Assembly (NCBI GenBank): GCA_012972825.1
Contig: JABDHL010000057.1
Coordinates: 1-64,000, forward strand
Direction of reading: 5' to 3'
DNA: 64,000 bases
Source: Chlorobiaceae bacterium
GTDB lineage: Bacteria; Bacteroidota; Chlorobiia; Chlorobiales; Chlorobiaceae
Shown: piece by piece, positions 48,225 through 57,527 of the stretch
Position numbering within the stretch: the first letter of the stretch is position 1
How the letters are laid out: each line of letters begins with the position of its first letter
The notes under the pieces: generated by a model
Databases searched by the model: none
Seen by the model: the letters and a program-made list of their open reading frames with translations, nothing else
What the model was told of the DNA's origin: nothing
Position numbers and translations under genes: made by a program

Positions 48225-49223
48225 TCACTCTTCATCAGCTAAGAATAAACCAATACTAATCTCTTTCTTTTCATGAATCGGTGAAAGAGAGTAATAAAAA
48301 ACTGCATCAAAAGCATCAGCAGAATGAGGTTCTGGCCAGGGTAACGCTCCCTTCGAAAGCAAGGCCTCAATACCTCTTGAAGGAACTCCCGTTGATCGCA
48401 CATAGACAGGAACCAGCTTGAGCTTGTCCAGTTGTTCAGTTGCACCAGCCCATGTTCCTCCCTTATTGATATCAGAACTTACAACCAACGAGGCATCGCA
48501 TAAAGCATAGATCAATTTATTTCGTTGCATAGCATGACCAACATTAAAACCTGCGCTTGGATCATACGGCGAAATCAGAACCAACTGTCCATCGATAATC
48601 AGATTGCGATGTTCACGATTCATTGCGGTCTTTTCAAGGTGGTCAGCAAGAACTCCAATGACCTTGCCGCCAGCTTCAAGCGCACCACGCATGGCAGCTT
48701 GGTCGATACCCTTTGCGCCCCCGGAAATTATAGTCCTGCCTGCACGAGCAGCAAGTTGACCAGTTGCTATAGTATAGTCAATCAGCTCATTATCCACATG
48801 CTGTGATCCAACAACAGCAAGGCCGACGGTTTCCAACAAATTGATATCTCCGCAACCGTAAAGCACAGCAGGTGCACTGTCCCGCAATCGCGCCTTGATA
48901 CGCCGGGGATATGCAGCATCAGCACGGCTGACCACCCAGATAGCACGTGCCTGCCAATGCTCAACAACCTGACTGAGCAAAAAACCACGCCCAAGCAGGC
49001 TTTGCATGCGTTTTTCATCAACAACATCCTGGCATGCGCGATACAAATTTCCCGATTCCTGAGACAATAGATCAGCTGGCTCGCACTGCATTGCATGGAG
49101 GTGACGAGCCAGCCGATTGTACTCTCCCGGAGTCAGCATGTCTGGCTCAGAGCTGGCACGTCCAGTACTTAATGGTGCTGTCAGCAGAAGAATTGCTTTT
49201 GTATTCACAGAGAGTTTCTGCAT
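48225..49223 (-). CDS. DprA/Smf-like protein (SLOG superfamily)
   Basis: A 332-residue protein whose core is a DprA-like Rossmann fold: [14 protein letters not shown], then [20 protein letters not shown] near residues 158-178, and [20 protein letters not shown] near 230-250. These correspond to the GSR, SGxAxGID and RNRxIxxLS motifs of DprA. DprA loads RecA on incoming single-stranded DNA in transformation, but in operons with a phosphoribosyltransferase, as here, DprA-like proteins act as antitoxins (ShosA type). It starts 2 bp after the PRTase remnant, so it is co-translated with it. It has no C-terminal winged-helix domain I could recognise. Confidence 0.85.
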   Translation of the reverse strand: MQKLSVNTKAILLLTAPLSTGRASSEPDMLTPGEYNRLARHLHAMQCEPADLLSQESGNLYRACQDVVDEKRMQSLLGRGFLLSQVVEHWQARAIWVVSRADAAYPRRIKARLRDSAPAVLYGCGDINLLETVGLAVVGSQHVDNELIDYTIATGQLAARAGRTIISGGAKGIDQAAMRGALEAGGKVIGVLADHLEKTAMNREHRNLIIDGQLVLISPYDPSAGFNVGHAMQRNKLIYALCDASLVVSSDINKGGTWAGATEQLDKLKLVPVYVRSTGVPSRGIEALLSKGALPWPEPHSADAFDAVFYYSLSPIHEKKEISIGLFLADEE

Positions 49224-49225
49224 CG

Positions 49226-49782
49226 TTATTCATATCCTGATTGAGCAAGTACTATAGGCCAAACCTCACCGCTTCCATTTTGTCTCAAAAGCCATGCAGA
49301 TACCGTCAATGTCCAGCGAGAATCAACCATATCATCAAGCAGAAAAACAGCACCTTCAGTGAGTGCCGGTACAGTGACTGCGAGTGATCCATCAATGTTA
49401 CGTGCCTGTTGTGTACTGTTTGCCATAGTTTTCTGCTCTGGCCGATTGTCTGTCTTTGCAAGCACCAAGTGGAATGTCAAGTTCAGAGCTTCAGCTAAAC
49501 GTTGCGCAAAATCAGGAACGAGATCAGGGTGACGCAACGATGGAACACAAGTTACCCTCTCGGTGCTGGTTCTGGATTCCATGGGTGAATCATAGCAACG
49601 CAAGCTTTAACCAAAGCTTCAGAATAAAAGTTGTCATTGCACTTGCCTTGTTTTACGAGTTCTCCCCATCCAGCATCACCCCAAACGCAAAGTGCTTTGC
49701 CGGATTGAGCCTGGAGATCTGAAGAGATGTTTCCTTTTATTTGATATTATGGCATACCACCAGCAGGCCACTGGAGTCTCGA
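49226..49782 (-). pseudogene. phosphoribosyltransferase domain remnant of a RecQ-PRTase fusion
   Basis: The RecQ frame continues past its stop: after TAA (49783-49785) it reads SRLQWPAGGMP, meets a second TAA (49747-49749), then stays open for 64 codons (including ALCVWGDAGWGELV and HPWNPEPAPR) to a third TAA at 49552-49554. One base out of phase the reading resumes as VTCVPSLRHPDLVPDFAQRL and continues to 49226. Adding one T in AGAGGG at about 49555-49560 restores R-W-V-T-C. The 3' part carries the PRPP-binding motif VFLLDDMVDSRWTLT, as in ComF/PRTase domains. The total 2075 bases plus one give exactly 692 codons. This is a broken fusion; a split gene is less likely. Confidence 0.8.
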
Positions 49783-51300
49783 TTAGATGAGCAAACTGGA
49801 GCGACGCAAAAAAGCGACCGCCTCACGAACAAGAGCTTCATCAACGGTTATTGGCAACGGTGGCAATAAGGGAAAACTAACAGAGTTCGGATCGCCATCA
49901 AGTGCCTGAATAAGAAACCCCATGTGTTCAGCAAATGGCAATTTGAGATAATCCTGCATTTGTCTTTGTTCCTTAAGACGTAACGCGGTAAGCCGATCCG
50001 CACGTTCCCAAAAACCTTCACCAAGCTTGGCTGTTGTCAATTGCCATTTACTCCCTTGCCTGGCTATAGGTGAAGGTGATTCCAAAGAGAGCAAATCAAT
50101 AATCTTTTTGATACGTCCCTGAGTTAAATTAACCTTCCCCATAAGTTCGGGAACAGACAACCCGGCAGGCTCATTCTCAAGCGTATTGATAAAATCGTCT
50201 ACTTCCTGTCGAGTCGGAAAAGCGCTGTTAATAAACCAGTCAGTGATATCCGCCTCTTCTTTACCACTCAGCAAAATGCCGTAAGCAGATTCCAGAGCAC
50301 GACCTGCACGTCCAACCTGCTGATAGTAAGCGACAACTGATCCTGGCATCTGATAATGGATCACAAATGCCAAATCCGGCTTATCGAAGCCCATTCCAAG
50401 TGCGGAAGTCGCCACAAGAGCTTTTACTCGATTATGAAGCAGTGCCTGCTCAAACTCTGGCCGGCGATAACCAGTTTCGCCTGTATAGGCTTCAACACCC
50501 AAACCACGACTTTTCAGCCAGCTTGCAACCATGTTTGCATCACGCACGGTGAGCGTATAGATAATTCCATGGCCATGAAGGGTCGAGAGCTGTTCTGCCA
50601 GCCAGGCAAGGCGCTGGGCTTGATCAGGTAAATATATGGTTTGCAAGGTAAGTGAAGGGCGATTCAAATCACCGCGTAATACCTCCAGATTTGGCCCAAG
50701 CACTTCTGCGAGATCCTTCATTACTCGATTGTTTGCGGTGGCTGTAGTTGCCAGAAGTCGCAGGTTTGGTGGTAAAGTTTTAACAATCCGCTCCAGCAAT
50801 CGATAGTGAGGCCGAAAGTCGTGGCCCCAGTCAGAAATACAGTGCGCTTCGTCAATGACCAACATCGAAATCTGCGCAGCAATTCGAGCCAGAACATTTT
50901 GACGAAACCGTTCATTCGCAAGCCTTTCAGGTGAAATGATCAGAATGTCAATCTCATTGCGACTAATACTTGCTTCAACATCAATCCAATCATCCGGATT
51001 GTCTGAGTTAATCGTAGCAGCATGCACACCCATACATTCAGCTGCCTCAATCTGGTTTCGCATTAAAGCGAGCAGAGGTGATATCAGTAGAGATGGCCCT
51101 TTGCTTTCTTCACGAAGAAACTTGGTAGCAATAAAATAGATAAAGCTCTTACCCCAACCAGTCTTCTGGACGATCAGCAATCGTCCTCGGCCTTCAACGA
51201 TGTAACGAATTGCTTCCTCCTGGCTGTCACGGAAAGCCGCATCGGGATAACCAGAACCGATCCGTAAAAGCTCCAAAGCCCTGGTTGTCGTATAGCTCAT
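49783..51300 (-). CDS. RecQ-family ATP-dependent DNA helicase (now ends early)
   Basis: A 505-residue superfamily 2 helicase. Walker A is QKTGWGKSF with Lys51, Walker B is VIDEAHCISDWGHDFRP, followed by LATTATANNRV, the motif V region TSALGMGFDKPDLAFVIH and motif VI QQVGRAGRA. After the helicase core there is no zinc-binding Cys set and no HRDC domain, so it is not standard RecQ; it matches the subtype with a C-terminal PRTase. The present stop at 49783 cuts that extension off (see the remnant). The helicase may still work alone. Its ATG overlaps the stop of the 52-codon ORF upstream (ATGA). Confidence 0.85.
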   Translation of the reverse strand: MSYTTTRALELLRIGSGYPDAAFRDSQEEAIRYIVEGRGRLLIVQKTGWGKSFIYFIATKFLREESKGPSLLISPLLALMRNQIEAAECMGVHAATINSDNPDDWIDVEASISRNEIDILIISPERLANERFRQNVLARIAAQISMLVIDEAHCISDWGHDFRPHYRLLERIVKTLPPNLRLLATTATANNRVMKDLAEVLGPNLEVLRGDLNRPSLTLQTIYLPDQAQRLAWLAEQLSTLHGHGIIYTLTVRDANMVASWLKSRGLGVEAYTGETGYRRPEFEQALLHNRVKALVATSALGMGFDKPDLAFVIHYQMPGSVVAYYQQVGRAGRALESAYGILLSGKEEADITDWFINSAFPTRQEVDDFINTLENEPAGLSVPELMGKVNLTQGRIKKIIDLLSLESPSPIARQGSKWQLTTAKLGEGFWERADRLTALRLKEQRQMQDYLKLPFAEHMGFLIQALDGDPNSVSFPLLPPLPITVDEALVREAVAFLRRSSLLI

Positions 51301-51455
51301 TTACCTCTTTGGTCAACCTTCATAAAAAGGAGAGGCCGGCTCTCAGACACGACCTGTCGTGCTGCAAACTGCTCTTTGTCCTTCTGTTCAGAATTTGACA
51401 AGCCGTCAATTGTATGAAGAGACCGCTGTATCTTGTCATGCTCAAGTTCGGACAT
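51297..51455 (-). CDS. small ORF overlapping the recQ start
   Basis: A 52-residue ORF, too short for routine gene calling, starting at ATG 51453-51455 (an in-frame GTG lies 12 bases upstream). Its TGA overlaps the recQ ATG by four bases (51297-51300), the typical arrangement of co-translated genes. The product is polar and probably helical: MSELEHDKIQRSLHTIDGLS then NSEQKDKEQFAARQVV and a basic end. No domain is recognised. It could be a real small protein, or only a leader that couples translation to recQ. An AT-rich stretch with TATAAC lies about 40 bp upstream. Confidence 0.5.
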   Translation of the reverse strand: MSELEHDKIQRSLHTIDGLSNSEQKDKEQFAARQVVSESRPLLFMKVDQRGK

Positions 51456-51853
51456 GCTTACAGGCACTTAAATATACAAATATATTGCGCTGTTATAATT
51501 TATTTTTACACCATTAACACTATTGAATGGCTCAAATGTAACCAGCTCGGACATGAATGCCCCTGAGGACAATTCAACCCCACTTTTTTTTCCAACTTAA
51601 TTTGTTATATGGCTATTATTGGTTAAGCATGAACCCAAAAGTCAAGACCTTCAAGGTTAGAGAAAGTATGACATACTCTCATAATCTTTCTACAAGGGGT
51701 TACCTGACTGAAAGTCCTGGACAAGAGCGGCTTGTGCTGTTGAGGTAAAAATAGCGTGACTGATGGCGAATATTCCTTTTTTTGCAGTGAGACACTCAAT
51801 GCCATTGAAACCAGCCCTATGCGGTGAAGGGAGCATTGGGCCGGTTCTCTATT
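51456..51853. other. intergenic region between the recQ unit and sdhB
   Basis: About 400 bases with no supported gene. The AT-rich left third (51470-51530) looks like the promoter region of the recQ unit. A 39-codon plus-strand ORF at 51629-51748 and a 60-codon minus ORF at 51623-51805 overlap each other and resemble nothing I know. GTTCGGACATG-like sequence occurs at both 51446-51456 and 51547-51555, possibly a trace of a duplication or lost element. Confidence 0.5.
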
Positions 51854-52627
51854 TTAGAGGGAGTCCTGAATAATCTTTTCCTTTTCAGCAAAAAGTTTTG
51901 AACTGAGAAACCCCCGGTTCATGCGGGCAATATTGGAGACTGAAATCCCTTTGGGACATTCCGCCTCGCAGGCATAGGTATTGCTGCAGTTGCCGAAACC
52001 GAGATCATCCATACAGGCAACCATCTTTTGTACCCGTTTGGCAGCTTCCACTTTTCCTTGGGGAAGAAGGGCGAGATGCGATACTTTTGCCCCTATGAAG
52101 AGCATGGCTGCGGCATTGGAACAGGCTGCCACGCATGCTCCGCAGCCAATACAGGTTGCCGCATCAAAAGCAGCATCAGACTTCTCTTTTTGTACCGGAA
52201 TAGTATTGGCATCAGGCACGCCGCCAGTATTGACAGAGACATAGCCTCCTGCCTGAATGATCCTGTCGAATGCACTCCGATCGACAATGAGATCACTGAT
52301 GATGGGAAAAGCTTTTGCCCTCCATGGTTCAATATGGATGGTGTCGCCATCCTTGAAGGATCGCATGTGCAGCTGGCAGGTAGTAACTCCTTTGACAGGC
52401 CCATGAGGACGTCCATTGATGTAAAGACTGCAGGTGCCGCAGATGCCCTCCCGGCAATCGTGGTCAAAAGAAACAGGATCCCCGCCATTCATGATGAGCT
52501 TCTGGTTCAGGGTATCGAGCATTTCGAAAAAAGAGCTGTCGGGCGATATTTCTGATACATCGTATGAAACCATCTGCCCTTTAGCTGTTGCATTTTTCTG
52601 TCGCCAGATCTTCAGCGTAAAATTCAT
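51854..52627 (-). CDS. sdhB: succinate dehydrogenase/fumarate reductase iron-sulfur subunit
   Basis: Electron-transfer subunit (257 residues) between the flavoprotein and the membrane heme subunit. The N-terminal ferredoxin fold holds the [2Fe-2S] ligands in [15 protein letters not shown] and a later Cys, and the C-terminal part has [17 protein letters not shown] and [10 protein letters not shown] for the [4Fe-4S] and [3Fe-4S] clusters. In green sulfur bacteria this enzyme works as fumarate reductase in the reductive TCA cycle. It starts 10 bp after sdhA stops. Confidence 0.95.
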   Translation of the reverse strand: MNFTLKIWRQKNATAKGQMVSYDVSEISPDSSFFEMLDTLNQKLIMNGGDPVSFDHDCREGICGTCSLYINGRPHGPVKGVTTCQLHMRSFKDGDTIHIEPWRAKAFPIISDLIVDRSAFDRIIQAGGYVSVNTGGVPDANTIPVQKEKSDAAFDAATCIGCGACVAACSNAAAMLFIGAKVSHLALLPQGKVEAAKRVQKMVACMDDLGFGNCSNTYACEAECPKGISVSNIARMNRGFLSSKLFAEKEKIIQDSL

Positions 52628-52636
52628 AATAATCTG

Positions 52637-54574
52637 TTATTTGTAGCTCCGCTGGGAGAGCTTGATCTCTTTGAATTGGAGTTCCTCGCGGTGCAACTCA
52701 GCAGCATCACGCCCCTTGTATTCCCATGCGCCGACAAATGCGAATTTATCATCCCGTCGAAGTGCTTCACCTTCGCTGGTCTGGTACTCTTCTCTGAAGT
52801 GTCCTCCGCATGACTCCCGCCGTTGCAGGGCATCACGTACCATGAGTTCACCAAGATCGATAAAATCTGCAACTCTGCAGGCTTTCTCAAGTTCGGGATT
52901 GTATTCGTCCATGCCTCCGGGAATTTTAACGCCTCGGGCATACTCGCTGCGCAGCTCTGCAATGAGATAGAGCGCTTCGTTAAGTCCTGCCTCGTTTCGC
53001 GCCATTCCGCAATACTCCCACATAATCTTGCCAAGTCGACGATGGAAATGGTCAACAGATTCCTTTGCGCTTGTGTTCTTTATGGCCTTCAGACGGTCCG
53101 TGACGGCTTGTGCCGCAAGGTTGAATTCAGACGAGGCGGTATCAAAACGGGGTGAATGGATTTCAGCCGCAAGATAATTGCCGATAGTGTAGGGAAGCAC
53201 GAAATAACCGTCTGCAAGACCCTGCATAAGTGCTGAAGCACCAAGACGATTTGCACCATGATCGGAAAAATTGCATTCGCCGATAGCATAGAGACCGGGA
53301 ATGGTGGTCATCAGTTCATAATCAACCCAAAGACCTCCCATGGTATAATGGACAGCCGGATAGATCATCATCGGGGTTTCATAGGGACTCTCCGCCACAA
53401 TCTGCTGGTACATCTGGAAAAGGTTGCCGTAAAGGGAGTCAATGGTTTCGTGACCCTTGCGCTTTATCGCGTCGGCAAAGTCAAGATAGACAGCCACCCC
53501 TGTAGAACCGACACCGAAACCGGCATCACAGCGCTCCTTGGCAGCCCTTGAAGCCACGTCCCTTGGTACAAGATTACCGAAAGCGGGATAGCGGCGTTCG
53601 AGATAGTAATCACGGTCAACCTCCGGAATATCGGAGGGCTTTACCTCTTTGTTCCTGAGCCGTTCGACATCCTTTAATTTGGCTGGCACCCATATCCTGC
53701 CGTCGTTACGCAGGCTTTCGCTCATCAGGGTAAGCTTCGACTGAGCATCGCCATGCACCGGAATACAGGTTGGGTGAATCTGGGTAAATGAAGGGTTGGC
53801 AAACATCGCCCCTTTTTTATAAGCACTCCATGCAGGGGTTACATTGGAGCCCATGGCGTTTGTGGAGAGGAAAAAGACATTGCCATATCCGCCATTAGCA
53901 AGAACCACGGCATGAGCTGCATGACGCTCTATTTCACCTGTAACCAGATTTCGGGCAATTATCCCTCGTGCTTTACCATCCACAAGCACCATGTCAAGAA
54001 CGTCGCGGCGGTTGAAGAGTGTCACATTGCCTGCTGCTATCTGGCGGCTTAACGCACCATAGGCGCCAAGCAGGAGCTGCTGGCCGGTCTGCCCCCTGGC
54101 ATAAAATGTCCTCGAAACCTGTGCTCCGCCAAACGAGCGGTTGGTCAGAAGACCGCCATATTCGCGGGCAAAAGGCACTCCCTGGGCTACACAAAGATCA
54201 ATAATCTGATTGCTGACTTCAGCAAGACGATAGACGTTGGCTTCACGGGCGCGGTAATCACCACCTTTGATGGTATCGTAAAAGAGCCGATACGCGCTGT
54301 CTCCGTCATTCTGATAGTTTTTCGCCGCATTGATTCCCCCCTGTGCTGCAATGCTGTGAGCACGGCGGGGAGTATCCTGGTAGCAGAAAACCTTGACATT
54401 ATACCCGAGTTGCCCGAGCGATGCTGCGGCTGAAGCCCCCGCGAGGCCTGTTCCGACAACGATGATATCAAGTTTGCGTTTATTGTTTGGGTTTACCAGC
54501 TTGCAGCTCGATTTGTAGGCAGTCCATTTTTCAGCCACCGGCCCTTCAGGGATTCTGGCGTTGAGGCGTGTCAT
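52637..54574 (-). CDS. sdhA: succinate dehydrogenase/fumarate reductase flavoprotein subunit
   Basis: Catalytic FAD-containing subunit (645 residues). It has the FAD-binding [21 protein letters not shown] near 41, the flavin-attachment His in [17 protein letters not shown] near 80, the active-site [10 protein letters not shown] stretch and the RHPAFGN-like [20 protein letters not shown] chose ATG 54572-54574, because the longer reading crosses into the cytochrome gene. Subunit sizes match the type B enzyme of Bacteroidetes/Chlorobi. It lies between sdhC and sdhB. Confidence 0.95.
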   Translation of the reverse strand: MTRLNARIPEGPVAEKWTAYKSSCKLVNPNNKRKLDIIVVGTGLAGASAAASLGQLGYNVKVFCYQDTPRRAHSIAAQGGINAAKNYQNDGDSAYRLFYDTIKGGDYRAREANVYRLAEVSNQIIDLCVAQGVPFAREYGGLLTNRSFGGAQVSRTFYARGQTGQQLLLGAYGALSRQIAAGNVTLFNRRDVLDMVLVDGKARGIIARNLVTGEIERHAAHAVVLANGGYGNVFFLSTNAMGSNVTPAWSAYKKGAMFANPSFTQIHPTCIPVHGDAQSKLTLMSESLRNDGRIWVPAKLKDVERLRNKEVKPSDIPEVDRDYYLERRYPAFGNLVPRDVASRAAKERCDAGFGVGSTGVAVYLDFADAIKRKGHETIDSLYGNLFQMYQQIVAESPYETPMMIYPAVHYTMGGLWVDYELMTTIPGLYAIGECNFSDHGANRLGASALMQGLADGYFVLPYTIGNYLAAEIHSPRFDTASSEFNLAAQAVTDRLKAIKNTSAKESVDHFHRRLGKIMWEYCGMARNEAGLNEALYLIAELRSEYARGVKIPGGMDEYNPELEKACRVADFIDLGELMVRDALQRRESCGGHFREEYQTSEGEALRRDDKFAFVGAWEYKGRDAAELHREELQFKEIKLSQRSYK

Positions 54575-54632
54575 TGAAGAGTGTTCTGAGTGTTTTTTAC
54601 GGCGAATAATACAGTCGTCATAAATTATTAAC

Positions 54633-55295
54633 TTATTTAAATAATAGGAGATAAACAGGAATAACACTGAAGCCGACAGTAATAAGTATCGAATAGGCTG
54701 AGCCGATAAACTTAACCGCATCCATATATTTGCTGTGGTTCCACCCGAGGGTCTGAAACCCCGACTGAATGGCATGATTCAGATGAATACCGAGAAAAAG
54801 AAAGCCGATTATATAAAGGATTGAGTAGAGCGGTGATGAAAACAGAAGAAGTGTACGATGATAGAAATCGTGGCTTGCTATGCCGGGAGGAGGGGCTACA
54901 AAGCCGATCTTGATGAAGTAGAAGTCAATAAAGTGCAGGACAAGGAAGATGAAAACAATGATCCCTGTATGGAACATGTACTTTGAGAAGAACGATGTCT
55001 CAGAACTGTTGCTGCAGGCATATGCGGTTGGACGTGCAGCCCTGTTCTGGATGGAAACCAGGATACCGAAAAGAATGTGCAACAGAAATCCTGCAAAAAG
55101 CACAATCTCGAAAACCTTGATGAGTTGATTCGTGCCCATGAAGGTTGCTGCTTCGGTGAACATACGACCCCCATCATCTTTCAGCAGCATCAGATTGATG
55201 CCGAGATGCACACATAAAAATGTAACCAAAAAAAGCCCTGCAAGTGCCATGAGCACTTTTCTGGTAAGAGAGGAATACAAAAGCATGGTGTTCAT
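54633..55295 (-). CDS. sdhC: succinate dehydrogenase/fumarate reductase cytochrome b subunit
   Basis: Membrane anchor (220 residues) of the type B enzyme, carrying two hemes b and the menaquinone site. It has five predicted membrane helices, beginning with [20 protein letters not shown] and including HIMFGILVSI-like ([13 protein letters not shown]), [16 protein letters not shown] and [20 protein letters not shown]; conserved histidines in these segments are heme ligands. ATG 55293-55295 chosen over an upstream GTG/TTG-type extension. First gene of the sdhCAB operon. Confidence 0.92.
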   Translation of the reverse strand: MNTMLLYSSLTRKVLMALAGLFLVTFLCVHLGINLMLLKDDGGRMFTEAATFMGTNQLIKVFEIVLFAGFLLHILFGILVSIQNRAARPTAYACSNSSETSFFSKYMFHTGIIVFIFLVLHFIDFYFIKIGFVAPPPGIASHDFYHRTLLLFSSPLYSILYIIGFLFLGIHLNHAIQSGFQTLGWNHSKYMDAVKFIGSAYSILITVGFSVIPVYLLLFK

Positions 55296-55383
55296 ACTAT
55301 GGTTAGTTCGATGGGAAAGAACAGAGGATTTTATCCTGAGGCCCACAATGTAATGTCCTCTTTTTTAACTTCCAATAAAAAAA

Positions 55384-56037
55384 TCATGCATGACCTTTCT
55401 CATTCACAAAAGCAACGGCTCTAAGGGGTGAAGCTTCTGCATGTGCAATTTTCAGCGGGAAGCAAAAAAAAGTAAAGGGGAGGTCTAAAAGCGGAGAGAG
55501 ATCTGCAAGATTTTCAATAAGGAGTATCCCGTTCTCAAGGAGAATCCTGTGAACAGGAAAGTCACCAGAATCGGGCGAATCAACTGAAATCATATCTGCA
55601 CCAATACCTTTCAGATGAAATCCGGCTAGCCAGAGTGCGGCATCAGTGGAGAGTACCGGATAACCGGTATAATAATCAGAAGTCCCCCAGTACCGATTCC
55701 ATCCGGAATACAGCAGCAGAAACTCGCAATCTTCAAGGTGAGCCTCGAAAACCTGAAGCGCATCGATGGTAATTGTTTCGGCGACAGAACTGCGGAGATC
55801 AATGACGATGCCCTTTCCAATAAAGCGGTCAAGAGTAAAAGCATCAAGCGAGCACCCTTCAGGAAGGATGTGGGAAGGCAGGTCAACATGGGTTCCGGTA
55901 TGAGAGGAAAAAGTAAGCTGCTGTTCTGCAAATCCATCCCGTTCGATGGAAGAAAGTGAGTGAAAGAACGGTTGCGGAGTACCGGGATAACAGGGCATCC
56001 CCTGTTCGATGGTCTGTGTTAAATCTATAGCCCGCAT
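55384..56037 (-). CDS. cyclase family protein
   Basis: A 217-residue metal-dependent hydrolase of the cyclase/kynurenine-formamidase-like family. It has the zinc motif H-x-GTH-x-D-x-P-x-H in SSHTGTHVDLPSH near residue 48-60, and an ADMISVDSPDSGDFPVHRILLENGILLIENL region typical of the family. True substrate unknown; members open formyl-kynurenine or polyketide-like rings. The ATG at 56037 overlaps the stop of the hydrolase gene upstream (TGATG). It may share an operon with that gene. Confidence 0.88.
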   Translation of the reverse strand: MRAIDLTQTIEQGMPCYPGTPQPFFHSLSSIERDGFAEQQLTFSSHTGTHVDLPSHILPEGCSLDAFTLDRFIGKGIVIDLRSSVAETITIDALQVFEAHLEDCEFLLLYSGWNRYWGTSDYYTGYPVLSTDAALWLAGFHLKGIGADMISVDSPDSGDFPVHRILLENGILLIENLADLSPLLDLPFTFFCFPLKIAHAEASPLRAVAFVNEKGHA

Positions 56038-56816
56038 CAACAAACAGCAGAAGATTTCCGAGCGATCCTTGCGAATACATAGTCGATAATCGCATTAACC
56101 GCCTTTTCCTTTTCGCAATCACAAAAAGTCTGATGTTCCGAACGTTCAAGCCACATGATGGATTTTTCTGACGGATCAGTAGCAATGCTGTCGCTGAGTA
56201 AGATTGCACTTTCGGGCAGGACAGTGCTTTCCTTACGATTATGCAGAATAAAAACCGGAACTTTGATATAACCAAGCAGCGGGATGCTTTTTTTTATCAA
56301 CTCAAAAAATGAAAAGATAGCGTCTGTCGGTACCCAGGCATAGTGTGGAGTACAGCCTTCATTCCTCTTATCGGCAAACTCAGGTTTCAGCTCCCATTTT
56401 TTTATGACCCGACTGACAAGGTACGCCGCAAAATGCAGAGGACGTCCGGGCGCAAGCAGAGAAGCAAGCTTGAGGGCCGGAGCAACAAGCACAAGTGAAT
56501 CAACCTGGCCCTCATACAAGACGGCAAGATTCAGGGCTATGAGAGCGCCCATGCTGTGACCAATAACGATAACTCGCTCTGCCTCATTTCGAAGATCCTG
56601 AAACGCCAGGCCGGCATCAGACACCCATTCCTCCCATGTAACACCTCGAAGTGCCTCAGGTGATGAAGCTCCATGTCCTGCAAGCCGAGGCATCCGAACG
56701 GGAATTCCAAGCTCCTTGAGAGGCATATATAAAGCACTGACACTTTCGAGCGTCGCCGTAAAGCCATGAATAACAAGAACGCCCAAAGGGCTTGGCACAT
56801 TGGGTTGCTCAGCCAT
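56037..56816 (-). CDS. alpha/beta hydrolase (carboxylesterase/lipase-like)
   Basis: A 259-residue serine hydrolase with the HGFTAT oxyanion strand near 17-22, the nucleophile elbow IGHSMGAL (Ser88) and the C-terminal catalytic His in ERSEHQTFCDCEK. It has similarity of layout to Est30-type carboxylesterases and monoacylglycerol lipases. No signal peptide, so it is cytoplasmic. Its stop is in a TGATG overlap with the cyclase-family gene. Confidence 0.9.
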   Translation of the reverse strand: MAEQPNVPSPLGVLVIHGFTATLESVSALYMPLKELGIPVRMPRLAGHGASSPEALRGVTWEEWVSDAGLAFQDLRNEAERVIVIGHSMGALIALNLAVLYEGQVDSLVLVAPALKLASLLAPGRPLHFAAYLVSRVIKKWELKPEFADKRNEGCTPHYAWVPTDAIFSFFELIKKSIPLLGYIKVPVFILHNRKESTVLPESAILLSDSIATDPSEKSIMWLERSEHQTFCDCEKEKAVNAIIDYVFARIARKSSAVC

Positions 56817-56938
56817 AAGATCTCAATAAATCTGCCGCTTCAAAATAAATGCCGAAATCCTGAGTGCCGACAAACGAAACATACAGGTTATCAGGGAATT
56901 TCTCGTAAAATAGCTATGTTTAAAGCAATTCATACACT

Positions 56939-57457
56939 ATGAAAAAGATGACGCGAAATATTATTCTGGCAGGATGTGTCCTTTTCCCCTTGGCACTCAG
57001 TTCGTGCACATCAACCCGCACCCCTTTTTCAAAGCGGGACTTCAAAGGCATTTCACCGGAGGAAGCCTATCGGCTTGGCAAAATCAAAAACACCCCATAC
57101 ATTGTCAATGGCAGGGTTTATGTACCTATGAGCTACGAAGAGGCTATCTCCTATGAAGAAACCGGCATGGCATCGTGGTACGGCAGGGAAACCCTCGACC
57201 AGCATAACGGACAGCCAACAGCATATGGGGAAACATTTGATCCATCAATGCCAAGCGCCGCTCACAAATATCTTCCCCTCCCTTCCCTTGTAAAGGTAAC
57301 GAATCTTAATACCAGAGCATCAATTATCGTCAGGGTCAACGATCGTGGGCCATTTGTTGATGACCGTGTTATTGATCTGAGCGTCGAAGCCGCTAAACAG
57401 CTGGGGTTTTTCGGAAAAGGCACGGCAAAAGTCAAGATTGAGGTTATCTCCCGCTGA
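56939..57457 (+). CDS. rlpA: RlpA-like septal ring lipoprotein
   Basis: A 172-residue lipoprotein with a lipobox LSSC (Cys23) and a C-terminal double-psi beta-barrel (about residues 75-165) with GMASWYGRETL, NGQPTAYGETFD, and VRVNDRGPFVDDRVIDLS. The conserved Asp in NDRGPF is part of the active site of RlpA lytic transglycosylases that cut denuded glycan strands at the septum. It lacks a SPOR domain, so targeting may differ from the Pseudomonas type. Single gene between two minus-strand units. Confidence 0.9.
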   Translation: MKKMTRNIILAGCVLFPLALSSCTSTRTPFSKRDFKGISPEEAYRLGKIKNTPYIVNGRVYVPMSYEEAISYEETGMASWYGRETLDQHNGQPTAYGETFDPSMPSAAHKYLPLPSLVKVTNLNTRASIIVRVNDRGPFVDDRVIDLSVEAAKQLGFFGKGTAKVKIEVISR

Positions 57458-57527
57458 CAACAATTTTTCCAAGAGTGTCTACACCGTTTGACAGCAGGAT
57501 GATGCTTAACCAAGGTCTCGATGCCGT

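Noticed and set aside
49226-49603. Free-standing 125-residue phosphoribosyltransferase gene
   Set aside because: The apparent start is a TTG in the wrong place; the RecQ frame is coding-like up to the frameshift, so this is the tail of a broken fusion and not a separate gene.
51557-51805. Overlapping ORFs of 60-63 codons in the gap upstream of recQ
   Set aside because: They overlap each other on opposite strands, have no recognisable domain, no clear ribosome binding site, and no operon context.
52823-53155. Long plus-strand ORF opposite sdhA
   Set aside because: It is antisense to the conserved flavoprotein coding sequence and has no features of its own.
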